Positions 60,215 to 64,000 of a DNA stretch of 64,000 nt are shown piece after piece. Below the pieces are notes generated by a model. It ran no database searches and was not told the DNA's origin. It worked only from the letters and a program-made list of their open reading frames with translations. Source of the DNA: Chalciporus piperatus (Eukaryota; Basidiomycota; Agaricomycetes; Boletales; Boletaceae); contig JBBPTG010000061.1 in the NCBI GenBank assembly GCA_038093975.1, positions 81,926-145,925 on the forward strand, in the 5' to 3' direction. Both the position numbers and the translations under genes were made by a program. Position 1 is the first letter of the stretch. Each line of letters opens with the position of its first letter.

Positions 60215-60468
60215 GTTCGGCTTTCGGATCATTTTCGGATTATTGTGTTTTTGATTCAGCCACAATTCTCCCGCTTCTATTCCCCAAATTGTATTCCCTG
60301 TATGCTTCTCTAACATTTCCTCAAAGATATTCATACCTGATGCATCTCCAGACAGGCCCTGAGCGATCTCCCTGCTTTCCACACAAGATATGATGAATAC
60401 ATCAGTCGCCATTACTCCCACTACCGCTGGTCGACCACATCCGAAGAACAATTGAAAACTCACTTTAG

Positions 60469-61051
60469 ATGTTTGGCGCCACCGACGACACCCTCGAAGA
60501 ATACCTCGAGAGGTTCAATAATGAATGGGATGAGGCATTCAGCTTGCCGGATGGTGGGTTGCGTATCGCTGGAGTGCGTTCACTTTATTTGTTGCTGGCT
60601 GTGAAACTGCTAACCATGTTTGTATTTTTCAAACCAGGAGAAACCAAAACTCGGCGAGGTTGAGCAAGTCTCTTAGTATTTTCCCATTCCAGACTCAGAG
60701 TTTGCAATCCGTATCTGGCCTGGGGGGATGCAGGACCATGGACAGTTCTGCCTCGATTACTTTGACATCAAGCATCGTGTTCCCGTGAACGTACCAGAAG
60801 GGTTTGAACTCTGGGATGTTCCTCGCCCAGGTGTGTTCTCATTTGGAGGGAAACATATTTCTTGGGAAGCAGCCTTTGGCATGTCAGATGTCCCACCAGG
60901 CGAAGAGAAGTTCAGTCTACCAGAGGGCTCACGGGTTGTCCTCACACGTCCTGGAAAAGATCATTTCTATTTTGAGATTCCTTCCAGAGCTGTTCATCAT
61001 TACACAGGAGTTTCGTTTGCCCAGCCACAGGCTGCTCTCCCCCTCCATTAG
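60469..61051 (+). CDS. Uncharacterised small protein
   Basis: Exon 60469-60573 encodes MFGATDDTLEEYLERFNNEW then DEAFSLPDGGLRIAG. A 103-nt intron (GTGCGT...CTCTTAG, 60574-60676) leads in phase to YFPIPDSEFAIRIWPGGMQD, then FELWDVPRPGVFSFGG, DVPPGEEKFSLPEG and FYFEIPSRAVHHY, ending at 61051. The total is 159 residues, acidic, soluble, with no signal peptide. The frame before the acceptor contains a TAG that is exactly the last three bases of the intron, so a shorter intron inside it would leave a premature stop. The ATG follows a good acceptor (CACTTTAG), so an upstream exon is possible and it could be part of the gene before it. The family is not recognised. Confidence 0.5.
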
Positions 61052-61499
61052 CTTATCATACATCTACTTGTCTGCTGAAGTCGTTATCTGCCTGCATTCA
61101 CTGTTCCATGTAACACCACAGAAAAATGAAATCTGATAGACTCTTTGTATTACTGCATTCTCATACCCCTGTCAAGGCTTCCAACCCGCGGCCTTAAAAC
61201 GATCACCCCTTTTGCAGTCTTTCGAGCGATAGAAACAAGGTGTCATACCCGGTGCTAAAGAACTGAGTGTAGGCAGTGTCGACATTGTCTCGTTTCTTGA
61301 ATAGAAGACAAATAATGATATTAGCTGGGCGACGAAGCAACTGCACCAGACCGTGTACCATCCATGTCCACTTCCTTCTCTCGGATCTTGTTCGGAAAGT
61401 GTAGAGTCGTGTCGTCTGTCTAATGATGATCGTACATTGCGTCTGGTGTCTCCATAGGTTGTAGAGTCTAGGGTGTATCGGTCGTGATTGGAATCTCCG
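61052..61499. other. Convergent 3' flanks
   Basis: Lies between the plus-strand uncharacterised gene and the minus-strand ABC transporter. No gene is supported. Confidence 0.5.
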
Positions 61500-64000
61500 T
61501 CACAAGAATGCCTGAGCTTGTAGTTGCCATATCCGTGCGTACTCGCCGTCCCGCCTCAAAAGCTCTTCGTGCGTCCCTTCCTCCCGGATCTCGGCGTCGT
61601 CCATGTACCTATCATCGGGAGATGAAGTATCAGTCACGTTGCGTGCAGAAGAGGGAGGAGAGGGCGAGCGCACAGTATTAAATCTGCATGACGCGTCAAG
61701 CTTCCGAACCGGTGTGAGGAGAAGATCATCGTCTTGTTTCCCCGAAGAGCGCGTAGTCGTTCAAATAGGTCTGCGCGAGGGTGCAAGTGAGCGAACGAGC
61801 ATGTGAGTGGATGGGGTGACGTTACCATGTTCAGCTTTGGGGTCGAGCGAGGCACTGGGTTCGTCAAAGAGGAGGAGGCCAACAGAGGGTTCACTTTCTG
61901 AGACGAGGGAACGCATGAACGTGCGCGAGCTGGGTGGTTGATATCAGTGGCGGAACGAACGCTGGATTTGATATGAGAGACGCGGGACGTACACAGCTAG
62001 TCTTTGCATCTGTCCGCCGCTGAGCGTCGACGTATCCGTCGTGCGCATTCCGCCCGCACCCCGAACGTGGCTATAATCGATGGTGCGTCCGAAAAGTGTC
62101 GTGGTACCCTCGGGCAGGGATGAGTAGTAATCTCGCACAGGCCGGTCGAGGAAAGTGTTGAACCCTTCGGGAAGCTTGTCAACGAACCCCTCAGCACCAC
62201 CTAAGCGTGCTGCTTCGCGGACTTTGTCTTCGTCGAGCGGGATGTCGGGATTACCGAGTGCGATATTCTCTTTAATCTGGGAAATGGGTGTTATCAATGT
62301 GTGGCGCGCGAGAGAATTCGAGAAGGAAGGTCGGAACTCACGGATAATGGAAAATGGGTGTAATCTTGGAAGAGGATTGATGTAGCACGGCGAAGATCGG
62401 CAAGGTTGAGTGTTTTGATGTCCTTGTCGTCAAAGAGGATGGTGCCCTCTGTTGGATCGTATATGCGTGCAATCAGTTTCAAAATCGTGCTTTTCCCTGA
62501 GCCATTTCCGCCGACAATGACCTATGCAGGGAGCGGGTATGAGATATAAGGGTACTCACGGAAGCGCTCGCAGGAAAACTTACGCAAAGCTGACCGGCAC
62601 CGATTTTGAAGGAGATGTTTCGGAGGGCATCCATTTCCGTGCCAGGATATCTAAATGATACATTTCTGCAAGAAAATGGAATGTGAGACCGTTTCAGTGT
62701 TGTGTGAAGTAGATCCTTGTCCTTGCCTAAATTCTATTGAAATTCCATGACGGACGGTCTGGTGATTCTCTGGAAAGGGAATGTTTCCATCTACGACTCT
62801 GTTTGGGATATTAGTTATTTCGTATAATTTGCGTACGCTGGCGAATTGTTCTGCGAGAGAGAATGACTCTCCGAAGAGAGCAAAGAGGCTCGTACTAAAG
62901 GCGCTTGCGGTGTGATTGATGAGTGTGAGAGAAGCAATCGAGACGGGTATGGATGCAGGATATTGAACTGCTCGTAGGGTGAATACGATTTGAGGCAATT
63001 CCCGCATAGGTTCCCGGAGAATCGACATAAAGGTGAGATGATCCTTGACGAGGTGAGAGCGTCTCATCTCCATGAATTCGCCTGCATCATCCCCGACACG
63101 ATCTGCTGCCTCACGATATTCTTCTAGAGATCAGCCAAGGGCAGTTGGTTCGTTGGGAGAGGAGACGTACGTTTCGTCAAGTGGTCGCTGAGTGAGCCTG
63201 CGACAACTTCCTTCCGGTGAGTTGGGTTGTCCACGAGATGCTTGAGACCCTGCATTCGGATATAGTCGTCGTTTTTGGTCGTGGCAGCCCAGACTGGTTC
63301 AAAGCCATGCATGAGCACAACAGTAACCAGAAAAGAAAACAGGAAAAGTACCTAACGAGCTTCCGATCGCTCGCTTTATGCTGAACCATTGGAAGAGTGA
63401 CTGGGAGAAACTAAGCACGACAAGCAAAGGTCCATCTTGTTGATGACGTAGTACTGTGACGAGGACAGACAACTGAGAGAGCAGACGAATCACGGTCATG
63501 ATGACGTTTGAGGTGAGCTGAATAGTATCCCAAGCTACACTGGATCTCCACGAAGTTGACCAAGCGGACTCTAGTTGACGTTGGACTGCGGGGTCTTCGA
63601 ACGTTGGAAGGTCGAGACGAGCCATGGCGTGGAATATGTGGGTGGAGTAGAATTGTTTGATTGCGAGGTTGAGGGGGAATGTTATGCGGTTCTTGGAGTA
63701 TTGCAGGAGACGTTCTGCTATCGTACAGGCCACACGCCCGGCTGCGACATGAAGGAGGACATCTTTGTCGACAGTGCGCTTCTCGACTGCGGTCTCAACC
63801 TGGGTAGGATCGGTTAGCGCAAGTAAGTGTAGGTGAGGGCAAGCATACAAGTTGGAGAAGCTGTGCAGAATACCTGCGGAGAATGTAAGAACATTGACAC
63901 GCGTCGTAGGGGTGTCAGTGACGTACCATAGGGATACTGCGGGGATGAGCGATGCAACAATCTCGACGAGGAAGTACAGATATATCAATACCATGCAACG
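61500..64000 (-). CDS. ABC transporter, ABCB-like half type; 5' end outside the window
   Basis: An ATP-driven exporter-like protein. The visible part starts in the membrane domain (MVLIYLYFLVEIVASLIPAV, PAVSLWYVTD), continues through coupling-helix-type sequence (LFALFGESFSLAEQFASVRK), and ends with a full nucleotide-binding domain. That domain has Walker A GGNGSGKST near 62510, Q-loop SILFQDYTHFP, signature LSGGQMQRLA, Walker B LLLFDEPSASLD, and H-loop SSHRFGSLTRHAD. The C-terminus EEGTHEELLRRDGEYARIW ends at the stop 61500-61502 after an intron. One NBD and one membrane domain are seen, as in half transporters; whether more lies upstream cannot be seen here. Its substrate and membrane are unknown. 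Confidence 0.85.

Noticed and set aside
1..64000. tRNA, rRNA, CRISPR or intact transposon
   Set aside because: No cloverleaf with a GTTCRA loop, no rRNA-like sequence, no regular repeat-spacer array, and no reverse transcriptase or transposase motif was seen by eye.

Overview
This window is nuclear DNA of a filamentous fungus, almost certainly a basidiomycete of the Agaricomycetes type. Genes are densely packed on both strands and cut by many introns of about 45-75 nt with GT(A/G)NGT donors. They include basidiomycete-style proteins (a DUF7704-like membrane protein, a serine-rich Rgp1, an Ssn6 with a long proline-rich tail). I see no rRNA, tRNA, CRISPR array or intact transposon. I traced splice junctions by eye, matching reading phase across GT-AG (sometimes GC-AG) borders, so exon borders are models.

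Layout. 0.27-3.8 kb: secreted GH55 beta-1,3-glucanase (minus). 3.9-6.5 kb: mostly non-coding, with one orphan exon-like stretch. 6.5-7.35 kb: conserved protein of unknown function. 8.0-12.3 kb: two tandem, intact cytochrome P450 genes with identical exon layout. 12.5-12.9 kb: APC11. 13.5-15.8 kb: PSP1-domain protein (minus). 16.7-19.8 kb: RGP1 (minus), head to head with CSN7 (20.2-21.3 kb). 21.8-25.2 kb: KU80. 25.3-26.2 kb: PEBP-like protein. 26.5-27.6 kb: acidic nucleolar-type protein. 27.7-28.5 kb: four-helix membrane protein (minus). 28.7-30.4 kb: F-box protein (minus), divergent from a CofD/YvcK-like protein (30.5-32.6 kb). 33.2-34.2 kb: single-helix protein with an odd WWWW...CCFC tail. 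34.4-35.9 kb: chorismate synthase ARO2 (minus), divergent from a SAP30-like gene (36.4-37.1 kb). 37.1-41.0 kb: gene-poor. 41.0-42.1 kb: mitochondrial ClpP (minus), divergent from BRR6/BRL1 (42.4-43.8 kb). 43.8-49.3 kb: gene-poor, with a tiny four-exon SERF/4F5 gene and one weak orphan candidate. 49.3-53.3 kb: SSN6. 53.8-55.6 kb: ERF4. 57.1-59.1 kb: Yap1-like bZIP. 59.4-61.1 kb: two uncharacterised genes. 61.5-64.0 kb: ABC transporter, cut by the window edge.

How the genes work together. This is mainly a housekeeping block: cell-cycle ubiquitination (APC11), COP9 (CSN7), DNA end joining (KU80), Golgi Rab exchange (RGP1), Ras palmitoylation (ERF4), transcriptional repression (SSN6, SAP30-like), nuclear envelope (BRR6), redox response (Yap1-like), mitochondrial proteolysis (ClpP) and aromatic amino acid synthesis (ARO2). 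The only accessory-looking part is the P450 pair. I see no defence system or biosynthetic cluster. The more unusual signals are splicing features: a 6-nt microexon in ClpP, a 7-nt initiator exon in the SERF gene, four GC-AG introns, and a Yap1 gene whose intron retention would remove its redox/export domain.
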